DNA from: CBDFGS01 sp965247255
Lineage (GTDB): Bacteria > Chloroflexota > Dehalococcoidia > Lucifugimonadales > CAUZJF01
DNA: 64,000 nt
NCBI GenBank assembly: GCA_965247255.1
Contig: CBDFGS010000013.1
Location: 930,001 to 994,000 of the forward strand
Direction: 5' to 3'
Each line of letters begins with the position of its first letter. Position 1 is the stretch's first letter. The notes beneath the pieces were generated by a model. That model did not search any database. It saw only the letters and a program-made list of their open reading frames with translations, and was not told where the DNA came from. A program made the position numbers and the translations under genes. Positions 7,571-14,332 of this stretch are shown in pieces.

Positions 7571-7930
7571 CTAGATACCGAACGAGGTGCCGCACCCACA
7601 GGTCGTCTTGGCGTTCGGGTTGTTGAAGACGAACCCCTTGCCGTTCAGGCCGCCGGAGTACTCGAGGATCGTTCCGGCGAGAAAAACGTAGGACTTTCGA
7701 TCGACGAACAGCTTCAGGCCGTGCTCTTCAATGACCTTGTCATCCTCTTTCGGCTCGTCCACCAGGTCCAGCATATACGTCAGGCCCGAGCACCCGCCGC
7801 CCTTCACGCCGACTCGAAGGTGGGCCTCCGGCTTTCCGGCCTGCTCTGAGAACTGCCCAACGTGACCGGCCGCCTCTTTCGATATAGAGATCGTGAGTGG
7901 CTTTCGGGGTTCTTTGACTGTCTGTGTCAT
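7571..7930 (-). CDS. erpA: A-type Fe-S cluster carrier (HesB/IscA/ErpA family)
   Basis: A 119-aa A-type carrier that accepts Fe-S clusters and hands them to target enzymes. The three ligand cysteines are in place: Cys in VKGGGCSGLTY at about residue 47 and CGCG in TTCGCGTSFGI at the C-terminus. The core DRKSYVFLAGTILEYSGGLNGKGFVFNNPNA matches the family. ATG 7930 follows AGGGA. A strong terminator follows and then ygfZ, another Fe-S maturation factor. The symbol erpA is used loosely; IscA, SufA and ErpA cannot be separated reliably from sequence. Confidence 0.88.
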   Translation of the reverse strand: MTQTVKEPRKPLTISISKEAAGHVGQFSEQAGKPEAHLRVGVKGGGCSGLTYMLDLVDEPKEDDKVIEEHGLKLFVDRKSYVFLAGTILEYSGGLNGKGFVFNNPNAKTTCGCGTSFGI

Positions 7931-8034
7931 AGTGTTTCCCTGTTCGACACGTGTGCCCAGCTAGGTCTAAGGCTACGCTCCCTCATGTCTATTCTAAGTA
8001 CCTGAAGGTATCGAAGTCAATCAGTGCCCAGCAT

Positions 8035-9447
8035 CTACTGGTGGTAAACGACCATCTTCAGTTCGGTCATCTCCTGTACGGCGTATTTCGGGCCTTCCTT
8101 GCCCATACCGCTGTCCTTCAGCCCGCCGTAAGGCATCAAGTCGGCGCGCCACTGCGGTCCTGAGTTGATATGGAGGTTCCCGGACTGCACCTCGCGAGCA
8201 AACCGCATTGCCGAGTCCACGTCTCGTGTGAACATGGCCGCGCTCAGCCCGTAGTTGGTGTCGTTAGCGAGGGCAATCGCCTCGTCTATATTTGAAACAG
8301 GCGTCACCGCCACTGCCGGTCCGAAAAGCTCATCGCGTGAGACGCGCATATCCGGCTTAACGTCCGCCAGGACCGTGGCCTGGTGAATTGCCCCCGAGTA
8401 GTCGCCCCCGGTGAGGGTTGTCGCTCCCTGGGCCACCGCCTCGTTGATCCACTCGTTGACGCGTACGGCGTCATCAGCGCGCACCATCGGTCCCATCTTC
8501 ACGCTCTCGTCCATCGGATCGCCTGCGTTGATCGCCTCGACGCCGACTTTGAGCGCGTCGAGGTAGTCCCCGTATATCTCCTTGTCGGTGATGATCCGCT
8601 GAGCGGAGATGCACACCTGGCCGGCGTTGGAGAACCCCGTTGTCACCGTAGCTGCGACGACCTTGTCAATGTCGGCGTCCGGCATTACGATCAGCGGCGC
8701 GTTGGAGCCCAGCTCCATCGTAATCTTCTTGAGCCCCGCCGTCTTGCAGATGTGCTCCCCCACGTCACGGCTACCGGTAAACGTCACCTTTCGAACGCGA
8801 GAGTCGCTGACCAGGGCGTCGCCGATCACCCCACCAGAGCCGGTTATGCACTGCAGCGCCTCAGGCGGTGCGCCAGCCTCCAGCAGCACCTCCGTCAGCT
8901 TTAGCGCGGCGAGTGGGGTGTCAGTCGCCGGCTTGAGGATTACGGAGTTCCCTGCCGCCAGAGCGGGCCCGACCTTGTGAGTTACCAGCATCAGCGGGAA
9001 GTTGAACGGGCTGATGGCGGCCACTACACCGCACGGCACCCGGAGGGTAAAGCCCATCTGGCCGGTCCAGTGGGGAGCGGCATCCAGGGGAATAGTCTCG
9101 CCGTACAGCCGCTTGGCCTCCTCACCTGAGAGCATCAACGTCTGGACAGCCCTGTTCACCTCGAAACGCCCCTCGCCTATGACCTTCCCCTCCTCCATTG
9201 TGATCGTGCGGGCAAACTCCTCGGTCCGCTCCTCGAGCAGCTCTGAGGCCTTCCGCAATATCTCAAATCTCTGGTAAGCCGGCACCTTCGCCATTACCGC
9301 CGCGCCCCGTTCGGCGCTGGCGACGGCAAGTTCGACGTCCGCCACTGAGCCGCGCGGCACAGTGTCGACCACAGAGTTGTCGTATGGGTTTATTACGTCG
9401 ATCTTCTCGTCGCGATCGACCCACTCACCGCCGATGTGCATCTTCAT
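8035..9447 (-). CDS. NAD(P)-dependent aldehyde dehydrogenase
   Basis: A 470-aa aldehyde dehydrogenase superfamily enzyme oxidising an aldehyde to the acid. The N-terminus IGGEWVDRDEKIDVINPYDNS, AAISPFNFPL for NAD binding, FTGSRDVGEHI, the catalytic Glu in MELGSNAPLIV (about residue 243) and the catalytic Cys in NAGQVCISAQRI (about residue 277) are all present. The NPYDNSVVDTVPRG start and overall length resemble the lactaldehyde/phosphonoacetaldehyde/glyceraldehyde-3-phosphate (non-phosphorylating) branch; the substrate cannot be read from sequence. ATG 9447 has GGAGG upstream. It is a single gene, with the zinc-ribbon gene just upstream on the same strand. Confidence 0.9.
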   Translation of the reverse strand: MKMHIGGEWVDRDEKIDVINPYDNSVVDTVPRGSVADVELAVASAERGAAVMAKVPAYQRFEILRKASELLEERTEEFARTITMEEGKVIGEGRFEVNRAVQTLMLSGEEAKRLYGETIPLDAAPHWTGQMGFTLRVPCGVVAAISPFNFPLMLVTHKVGPALAAGNSVILKPATDTPLAALKLTEVLLEAGAPPEALQCITGSGGVIGDALVSDSRVRKVTFTGSRDVGEHICKTAGLKKITMELGSNAPLIVMPDADIDKVVAATVTTGFSNAGQVCISAQRIITDKEIYGDYLDALKVGVEAINAGDPMDESVKMGPMVRADDAVRVNEWINEAVAQGATTLTGGDYSGAIHQATVLADVKPDMRVSRDELFGPAVAVTPVSNIDEAIALANDTNYGLSAAMFTRDVDSAMRFAREVQSGNLHINSGPQWRADLMPYGGLKDSGMGKEGPKYAVQEMTELKMVVYHQ

Positions 9448-9492
9448 CCGGGGTGCCTCCTCGGGCTATCGCCGATACCTTGTCCAGCGTGT

Positions 9493-9660
9493 TCAGCCGC
9501 CGCTGTATAGCTGGTTCCGCTTCCCATCGTCGCAGTTCCGATTCGTGCAGTACCAGAAGACATGAGGCATCGGCGGCATACGCACGCCATCCCGCTCCCT
9601 CCTCATCGCTTCCCCGCACTTCGGGCAGGCTGCTGGCTTGGTCGACTGGGCTGCTGACAT
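9493..9660 (-). CDS. Small zinc-ribbon protein
   Basis: A 55-aa protein with two knuckles: CPKCGEAMRRE near the N-terminus and WYCTNRNCDDG about 25 residues later. Together they form a four-cysteine zinc ribbon of the kind that reads like a 'CPKCG...YCTNxxC' domain. ATG 9660 is preceded by GGAGA at 9 bases; an upstream ATG at 9690 would add ten residues lacking any motif. Role unknown; such proteins may be DNA- or protein-binding adaptors. It lies 45 bases upstream of the aldehyde dehydrogenase gene and may be co-transcribed with it. Confidence 0.65.
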   Translation of the reverse strand: MSAAQSTKPAACPKCGEAMRRERDGVRMPPMPHVFWYCTNRNCDDGKRNQLYSGG

Positions 9661-9761
9661 CGGCGGAAATCTCCGGGCACATGATATCACGCAGGGGAGA
9701 CGTGGAGTCCTCAGGGCGGACGACGTGTAGTACTATCTCGGCCACAAAGCACTCCGGTCCT

Positions 9762-9803
9762 TCCCCCCTCTCCGCAACCGCGAAGAGGGGCCGCGGGTGA
9801 GGT
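9762..9803. repeat. Intergenic copy of the palindromic LTPALSR-type repeat
   Basis: CCCCCCTCTCCGCAACCGCG then GAAGAGGGGCCGCGGGTGAGG: a hairpin-forming element related to the one inside ygfZ at 7156-7196. It abuts the start of the HAD phosphatase gene and may supply part of its leader. Confidence 0.6.
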
Positions 9804-9816
9804 GAATCTGACGCTC

Positions 9817-10539
9817 ATGGCCCCTGAAACGCCAAATCTACCGCACGCGGTCCTCTGCGACCTCGATGGCACGATCTTGGACGACTACGCCAGCATGGAG
9901 TCATCCTGGCGTCGCGTATGCAAGGAAGCGGCGGAGAGAGTGGAGGGCGTCGACGCGGACAGCCTGTTCGGCGCAATTGCGAGGACGCGGGAATGGTACT
10001 GGTCCGATGCGGAGCGCCATCGCCGCGGCCGGCTGGACCTGCGGAAAGCGTCTCAGCTCGTCCTGCACAAGTCGCTGGTGAGCCTGGGCTTCGACCTGCC
10101 TGACCTGGCGCGTGAGCTGGCCGGCGCCTATCGCGGTCTTCGCGAGCAAGGGCTCCAGATCTTCCCCGGCGCCGTAGACGCCCTCGAACGCATGCGCTTG
10201 GCCGGCATCAGGCTGGGGCTCATCACCAACGGCGCGGCGTCTGTACAGCGCGCCAAGCTCGAGCGCTTCGATCTCACCCGCTTGTTCGACCACGTACTCA
10301 TCGAAGGCGAGTTTGGCGTGGGCAAACCTGACCGGCAGTTTTACGTCGCCTCGATGGAGGCGCTCGATGCCAGGCCGAGCGAGGCATGGTGCGTCGGGGA
10401 CAATCTCGAGTGGGAGGTGGCCGCCCCCCAGCGCCTCGGTATCTACAGCATCTGGGTCGACCCCCGTGGAACAGGCCTGCCTCGGGACAACGATGCCGTA
10501 CCGGATAGGATCATCCGATCGCTATCCGAGCTACCGTAG
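9817..10539 (+). CDS. HAD-superfamily (subfamily IA) phosphatase
   Basis: A 240-aa cytosolic HAD hydrolase. Motif I is CDLDGTILDDY (nucleophile Asp near residue 14), followed by an alpha-helical cap; motif II is LITNGAASVQRAKL; motif III Lys in GEFGVGKPDRQFY; motif IV CVGDNLEWEVAAPQRLG. The cap and the TNG motif II resemble YjjG/phosphoglycolate-phosphatase-like members acting on small phosphorylated metabolites or nucleotides, but the substrate is not assignable. ATG 9817 is chosen, with GAGGTG about 12 bases upstream; an in-frame GTG at 9802 lies in the repeat. A P-loop kinase gene, now frameshifted, begins 4 bases after its stop. Confidence 0.85.
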   Translation: MAPETPNLPHAVLCDLDGTILDDYASMESSWRRVCKEAAERVEGVDADSLFGAIARTREWYWSDAERHRRGRLDLRKASQLVLHKSLVSLGFDLPDLARELAGAYRGLREQGLQIFPGAVDALERMRLAGIRLGLITNGAASVQRAKLERFDLTRLFDHVLIEGEFGVGKPDRQFYVASMEALDARPSEAWCVGDNLEWEVAAPQRLGIYSIWVDPRGTGLPRDNDAVPDRIIRSLSELP

Positions 10540-10543
10540 GCCG

Positions 10544-11151
10544 GTGGGAAAGCCCGAGCCGCTCTTGGTACTCGTCTCGGGGCCTCCCGCGTCCGGAAAG
10601 ACGACCCTCGCTCGACGGATCGCGGGAGACCTCACCTTACCCTTTTATAACGAAGGACGCCATCAAGGAATCGTTGTTCGAGACGCTGGGCTGGAGCGAC
10701 CGCGATTGGTCGAGGAAGCTGGGCATTGCCAGCATCGCGTTGATGTTCGAGGTCGTTGGCTCTCTGATCGCCGCGCGCGTCTCTGCCGTCGTGGAGAGCG
10801 CCTTCACCCCGAAGTACGACGACCCTCGCCTCGAGGCCCTCCGGGCCCGGGGCGGATTCAAGGTTTTCCAGATTTACTGCACGGCGGATTTCGATTCGCT
10901 CGTCTCTCGAATTGAAGAGCGTGTCGCCTCCGGCGCGACATCCGGGGCATGCCGGAGATCAGCCGGGGCATGATCTGGGCCAGGTGGAGCTGCATCGCCG
11001 TCTATCTGCGGGAGAGTGGAGGGCCCTCGATATAGAGGGCCCTCTGATTAACCTGGATACAACGGACTTTGGCGCAGTCGACTACGACGCTCTCCTCGGC
11101 GCGGTCCGGCAGTATCTACCGGGTCCGAGGCCGGCGCCCGCCGTCATGTGA
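10544..11151 (+). pseudogene. Frameshifted P-loop (AAA/cytidylate-kinase-like) kinase
   Basis: Translation in three frames gives one continuous protein of about 200 aa. It runs from GTG 10544 with Walker A GPPASGKTTLARRIA, shifts +1 near 10645 within a TTTT run, continues as ITKDAIKESLFETLGW...FTPKYDDPRLE...GFKVFQIYCTADFDSLVSRIEERV, then shifts again near 10935 into HPGHAGD...LSAGEWRALDIEGPLINLDTT. The whole resembles small P-loop kinases of the zeta-toxin/chloramphenicol-phosphotransferase/AAA_33 type. The H-P-G-H stretch and the C-terminal DTT motif are typical of AAA_33. Two single-base shifts could be real decay or assembly errors in homopolymer and GC-rich tracts; flanking sequence shows no other damage. 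Confidence 0.65.
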
Positions 11152-11525
11152 CCCAAGGCCCACGCATCGGAGCGAAAAGGCTGAGATCGCCGTGACCAAC
11201 GTCTGTCACCCTGAGTCCCGCGACCCACTGCCACCCCGAGTCCGGCCACCAACGTCTGTCACCCTGAGCCCCGCGACCCGCTTCTGTCACCCTGAGTCTC
11301 GCCGCCGACTTCTGTCACCCTGAGTCCTGCCTCGGGACAAAGGGTCTAAGAGCTCCAGCGGCCAATCGACACCGTTGCTTCGCTACCACGGCCCTAGATT
11401 CCTCTCGCCCCGCTCTGAATGACTCCGTTACTCAAGGCCCTCTTGTGGGTAGCTCCGCGGCTATGCCTCGCCCCTACGAGCAAGTAGCTCTTGCCGGCTC
11501 CCTGTCCGGGGCAGGACCCCTCAGA
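11152..11525. repeat. Degenerate tandem repeat, about 27-bp period, in a gene-free stretch
   Basis: Five units beginning TCTGTCACCCTGAG (or a variant) start near 11201, 11228, 11254, 11282 and 11310 and end in CTCGGGACAAAGGGTCT at about 11345. The unit resembles the end of a widely dispersed hairpin repeat, here amplified in tandem. No spacers of constant length and no cas genes, so it is not a CRISPR array. The rest of the stretch, to 11525, holds nothing recognisable. Confidence 0.65.
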
Positions 11526-11774
11526 CTAGTCATCCATGTCTGCGATGAGCTTGGATACCAGCTTCTTCTTGAACTGCGGGTTGGCCATCGCCGCCTCGAT
11601 TATGCGCTTCTTGAATTCAGGGTCGTCCTCGAGCTCGTCGTCGAGCTCGTCGGCGATATCGTCCGCCAGCGCTTCCATCGCCGCCGGGTCGTCCACCAGC
11701 GCGTTGGCGATCTCCGACATAAGGTCGGCATCCTGCAGCAACCTCTTGACATCGGCAGTGTCTATCAGTCCCAT
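11526..11774 (-). CDS. Acidic helical 82-aa protein, last gene of the stress operon
   Basis: Family not recognised. From ATG 11774, which has a GGAGG 8 bases upstream, the protein is strongly acidic and helical: LMSEIANALVDDPAAMEALADDIADELDDELEDDP. It then ends in a basic turn, NPQFKKKLVSKLIADMDD. The pattern F-K-x-K-[LV]-x-S-[KR]-L-I is shared with the C-terminus of the neighbouring 101-aa protein (SFRAKVISRLIKKLR), which suggests a common interaction motif or a shared ancestry. It is the most downstream of six minus-strand genes divergent from the RsbW/SigB pair and is likely part of the stress regulon. Confidence 0.7.
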   Translation of the reverse strand: MGLIDTADVKRLLQDADLMSEIANALVDDPAAMEALADDIADELDDELEDDPEFKKRIIEAAMANPQFKKKLVSKLIADMDD

Positions 11775-11864
11775 CTGTCTGTCCTCCATTGTTATTCGGT
11801 CCGTCCAGCCGGTCGTTTTCAACGGGTCGATTTTCACCTCATATTAGTGACCTCCCGAGAGTCG

Positions 11865-12170
11865 TTATCGTAGTTTCTTGATGAGACGCGAGATCACCTT
11901 GGCCCGGAACGACTCCACTCTCATTAGCCGTTCCAGGACCGTTCCATCGACGGTGGGCGGTTCCGGCTCCAGCAACTTCGCGGCCGTCTCCGGCCTGGTC
12001 TGGGCCGTCACATCTCCCGCAACTACGTCATCGTCAACGCCTGCCTTTACAAGCTCCTGGCTCTTGGAAGGCTGTGACTTTGACCTCGCGCGGGCCACAG
12101 GCTTCGTACCATTAGTCTTGGTACGCTTCGCAGAAGGCTTGCCGCGTCTTTTCTTCGAGCTGTCTGCCAT
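11865..12170 (-). CDS. Lys/Arg/Ser-rich 101-aa protein of the stress operon
   Basis: Family not recognised. ATG 12170 follows GGAGG at 7 bases. The N-terminal 40 residues are low-complexity and basic (SSKKRRGKPSAKRTKTNGTK), like disordered DNA- or RNA-binding tails. The middle is acidic and the C-terminus is an amphipathic helix, VESFRAKVISRLIKKLR, related to the end of the 82-aa neighbour. A nucleoid-associated or polyphosphate-binding role could be imagined from the tail but has no direct support. It lies 51 bases downstream of the 131-aa gene and 90 bases before the acidic protein. Confidence 0.7.
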   Translation of the reverse strand: MADSSKKRRGKPSAKRTKTNGTKPVARARSKSQPSKSQELVKAGVDDDVVAGDVTAQTRPETAAKLLEPEPPTVDGTVLERLMRVESFRAKVISRLIKKLR

Positions 12171-12221
12171 GTAACATCCTCCGCTTGAAGTGATTCATGT
12201 GCGTAGATACCGCCCCGCGAT

Positions 12222-12617
12222 TCAATCGTTGAAGTTCATAATGACGAGCTTCAGACCCCCCTTTTGGTCGTCGCTCTCGACGTAGCGCAACACCGACTCC
12301 ACGTCCTTATATTTGGGCTTGGCGTATTTCAGATTGGGAAGCGCGCTATCGTCACTATCATTGACGTCGGCGTCGGACGACCCGGCGAGCAACCCCAGCG
12401 CGGTCTCCAGCCGTCGAAGCCTTCTATCGATGCTGCGCTCCGAGGCCGGCGCACTGCGGCCGGCGCCTATTTGACTCGCTATCTTGTCGCCCAGATGGCC
12501 GCCTAGATCGTCCAGGAGGTCTCCGGACCCGGTCCGCTCAGGGATCTCGTAGCCGTGAACCTCATGCGAGAGGCTTCGACTGATCTCCTTTGCCGTGCTC
12601 CGCAGCATTCGTCTCAT
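12222..12617 (-). CDS. Uncharacterised 131-aa protein with its own stress-type promoter
   Basis: Family not recognised. The N-terminus is basic (MRRMLRSTAKEISRSLSHEVHGYEIPE). A segment LLDDLGGHLGDKIASQIG follows, then a helix SERSIDRRLRRLETALGLLAGSS resembling a short coiled coil, and a C-terminal beta-like end GGLKLVIMNFND. ATG 12617 has GAGG 5 bases upstream. It is separated from the 146-aa gene by 166 bases that contain a GTTTAA-N14-GTTTAA element (12675-12700), so it probably starts a second transcript within the cluster. Low hydrophobicity suggests a cytosolic protein. Confidence 0.7.
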   Translation of the reverse strand: MRRMLRSTAKEISRSLSHEVHGYEIPERTGSGDLLDDLGGHLGDKIASQIGAGRSAPASERSIDRRLRRLETALGLLAGSSDADVNDSDDSALPNLKYAKPKYKDVESVLRYVESDDQKGGLKLVIMNFND

Positions 12618-12674
12618 TGAGACCTCAGTGGGATTCTAGATGGCGCCTCAGACCGCAAGCGCTCCCAACTATCC

Positions 12675-12700
12675 TTAAACACGATCGTCCCATCTTAAAC
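12675..12700 (-). promoter_or_regulatory. Stress-sigma-type promoter, copy inside the operon (GTTTAA-N14-GTTTAA)
   Basis: On the minus strand GTTTAA (12700-12695), 14 bases, GTTTAA (12680-12675), then GGATAG. The second hexamer lies 57 bases before the ATG at 12617. The same architecture with the same spacer occurs at 14088-14113 and 14228-14253. GTTTAA is the -35 consensus of SigB of Bacillus; the -10 here (GTTTA) differs from GGGTAT, so this is a lineage-specific inference. Confidence 0.6.
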
Positions 12701-12753
12701 ATGGCATCTCGGCGCCCCCCAGACGTTGGGGTCAGGAGGATTGGCCCATCGTG

Positions 12754-12783
12754 CTAAGCCTCGACCCCTGGAAAGGGGCTTGG
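12754..12783 (-). terminator. Weak hairpin after the 146-aa gene
   Basis: On the minus strand AAGCCCCTTTCCAGGGGTCG then AGGCTT can fold (AAGCC/GGCTT outer, CCCC/GGGG inner) directly after the stop codon at 12784. There is no T-run, so this is a possible RNA 3' end or processing structure rather than a proven terminator. Confidence 0.35.
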
Positions 12784-13224
12784 CTATGACCTGACGAGCT
12801 TGATCGGGACGGACATGGCACGGTCGTGGCCCGTTCTTCTCCCAGGAGAGCGCAAAAGTCGATAGACAAGATCGACCTCGGGTCTAACCTCCGCCTCGAA
12901 ACAGTCGTGACACACGGTGCGCGGGTGGTTGACCCTCTTCGAGTCCGACACCGGCCATATCACCTCTTCCCATCGCTCGCCATCGCCGGTAACTCTCAGG
13001 CAAAGGTCGCATACCGATACGCGGTCGAGCAGCTGCTCGACCAACGAGATAGCCACCTGGGACCGGCCTTCGGCTGACGCGAGCGGGTAGCCCTGTGACT
13101 CGGCGTCTTGAGTCGCCTTCACGCCGATGTTCAGGTACCTCCGCCGTTTCCTCTGAATAGCGGCTCCTAAAGGGGGGCCGTTCCGGGAGTACGTCGGCTC
13201 GAGAGTGGTCCGTGTAGCTTTCAA
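12784..13224 (-). CDS. 146-aa protein with a four-cysteine zinc-binding centre
   Basis: Family not recognised. From TTG 13224 (AAGGAG 9 bases upstream) the protein has a basic N-terminus, then CDLCLRVTGDGERWEEVIW and, 25 residues on, RTVCHDCFEAEVRPEVDLVYRLLRS. The paired CxxC motifs look like a treble-clef or zinc-ribbon site. The upstream gene's TGA overlaps this start in the sequence TTGA, which implies translational coupling. It belongs to the operon divergent from rsbW/sigB. A regulatory or DNA-contacting role is possible but unsupported by homology I can see. Confidence 0.68.
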   Translation of the reverse strand: MKATRTTLEPTYSRNGPPLGAAIQRKRRRYLNIGVKATQDAESQGYPLASAEGRSQVAISLVEQLLDRVSVCDLCLRVTGDGERWEEVIWPVSDSKRVNHPRTVCHDCFEAEVRPEVDLVYRLLRSPGRRTGHDRAMSVPIKLVRS

Positions 13225-13607
13225 TGTACAGGGCTCCTTCGCTGATCATCCTTTCTGACGATGACGTGTCCCGCTCTCACCAGCTCCTCGATGTGGCGGA
13301 CGACACTCCGGGCCAAGATGTCGCGCCAGATGCCAATGTCGACGACCCATGCCCCTGACCGGAGCTCATCCGCATAGAGTGTCGCAATAATCTCTTCCAC
13401 GGACCTGCCGTCGCCTAGCCCAAAAATACGCTGAGACCACTCATCGTCTGGTGGTGGCACGTCACCGGCGCAATAGACCCGGTGGTTGTGCCTGGAGCGC
13501 TCCGCAGCGGCAGTCCGTTCGGTCAGCTTCCAGAGAGCACGTAACACCCCAACTGGGCGAGATCGAGCGGTTATGGGCCGTGTCCGGTTGTGCCTCTCAT
13601 CGGCCAT
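13221..13607 (-). CDS. 128-aa protein with winged-helix-like pattern
   Basis: Family not recognised. The middle and C-terminus (RSVEEIIATLYADELRSGAW, RDILARSVVRHIEELVRAGHV) read as three helices followed by a beta-hairpin, a pattern compatible with a winged helix, preceded by a basic N-terminal region. ATG 13607 directly abuts the TAG of the upstream gene with no gap, and its own TGA overlaps the next start, so genes 14054-12784 are translationally coupled. Helix-turn-helix is a guess from pattern, not from a clear motif. Confidence 0.65.
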   Translation of the reverse strand: MADERHNRTRPITARSRPVGVLRALWKLTERTAAAERSRHNHRVYCAGDVPPPDDEWSQRIFGLGDGRSVEEIIATLYADELRSGAWVVDIGIWRDILARSVVRHIEELVRAGHVIVRKDDQRRSPVH

Positions 13608-14054
13608 CTACCCCCTCGCGGGTATCCGTCGGCTACGTCCGTTTGCCTGATGGGCCACCCCATGGGCCACCCCGTTATCGGCCACCCCGTTATGGGCCCC
13701 CCCGTTCAACTTCTCGGCAGGCCGGACCTCGCCCGCCCCGGCCCCTAGACTCGGCAGTTCGCGAAGGCTCGTTTCGAGGGCGAGAGCGCTGCCCCTTAGT
13801 CCCGCTGCTGTGTTAAGCCTTCGTTCCTTTAAACGCGCATCGACTCTGACGGCGCGGCCAAGGAAGCTGTAGCCGGCGACCTTGCCGTCGGGTCTTACTT
13901 GCCCGGAATGCAGTCCGTTTCTGGAGCGGGTACTCCACTTTATCGCGAGATCGGACCGCGATCTCGAAGCGATCGGCCTGGCGAGCAGATACCGTACCCT
14001 GCTCAGCGTGCCTCGAAAAAAGCTCGACGTGTCGCTATGGCTGTCTGGCCGCAT
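13608..14054 (-). CDS. 148-aa protein, first gene of the divergent stress operon
   Basis: Family not recognised. The N-terminal two thirds are basic (SRVRYLLARPIASRSRSDLAIKW). The C-terminus holds a low-complexity repeat built on NGVAH/GVADNGVAHGVAH, encoded by a short GC-rich tandem array at about 13650-13705. ATG 14054 has GGGTGAG upstream, and the GTTTAG-N14-GTTTAT element ends 34 bases before it, giving a short leader of about 27 bases. Downstream genes follow with no gap. The repeat may be a flexible tail. Codon use is similar to the flanks. Confidence 0.6.
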   Translation of the reverse strand: MRPDSHSDTSSFFRGTLSRVRYLLARPIASRSRSDLAIKWSTRSRNGLHSGQVRPDGKVAGYSFLGRAVRVDARLKERRLNTAAGLRGSALALETSLRELPSLGAGAGEVRPAEKLNGGAHNGVADNGVAHGVAHQANGRSRRIPARG

Positions 14055-14087
14055 CCGCTCACCCGTAGTGGGACCTTATCCAGAGTA

Positions 14088-14113
14088 ATAAACCTACGTG
14101 CGTACTCCTAAAC
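14088..14113 (-). promoter_or_regulatory. Stress-sigma-type promoter of the divergent small-protein operon (GTTTAG-N14-GTTTAT)
   Basis: On the minus strand GTTTAG (14113-14108), exactly 14 bases, GTTTAT (14093-14088), 34 bases before the ATG at 14054. The -35 matches the Bacillus SigB consensus GTTTAA at five of six. Its partner on the plus strand at 14228 has the same architecture, so the intergenic region is a divergent promoter pair. Confidence 0.62.
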
Positions 14114-14227
14114 TGCTGCCGCAACCCAAACGAAGCCGACTCAGGATATGCGGAGCCCTCGGGAACGCTATAATTGCGCCAACCCCAGTGTTTCCTGTCG
14201 CTGCACGGAATTTGGGGGCACACACCT

Positions 14228-14253
14228 GTTTAAGGTCCTCAGAATGCGTTTAA
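14228..14253 (+). promoter_or_regulatory. Stress-sigma-type promoter of rsbW-sigB (GTTTAA-N14-GTTTAA)
   Basis: GTTTAA at 14228-14233, 14-base spacer, GTTTAA at 14248-14253. The anti-sigma ATG follows at 14333, leaving a leader of about 70 bases. If read by the sigma factor encoded downstream, this would be autoregulation, as for SigB operons. A separate TATAAT at 14169-14174 has no matching -35. Confidence 0.62.
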
Positions 14254-14332
14254 CTGTTTCTCTGGCACACCCTTTTCGGGGGGACGGGAACGGAGGCCTC
14301 CAGCCACTGGGCCACTGCCTCGAAGGGTCGCC

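Noticed and set aside
11193..11345. CRISPR array
   Set aside because: Units have diverging tails, variable spacing of 26-28 bases and no spacer of constant length; no cas genes are present.
12222..12617. Glycine/serine-rich secretion substrate
   Set aside because: No signal peptide, no hydrophobic stretch; sequence is soluble and basic at the N-terminus.
13640..13720. CRISPR-like or tandem regulatory repeats
   Set aside because: The short CACCCCGTTATGGGC-type repeats encode the NGVAH tail of the 148-aa protein and have no spacers.
11526..14054. Gas vesicle cluster
   Set aside because: None of the proteins carries the unmistakable GvpA core, and the motifs do not match GvpF/L/K.
14169..14174. 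TATAAT as a sigma-70 promoter for rsbW
   Set aside because: No matching -35 hexamer 16-18 bases upstream, and the GTTTAA pair lies closer to the gene.
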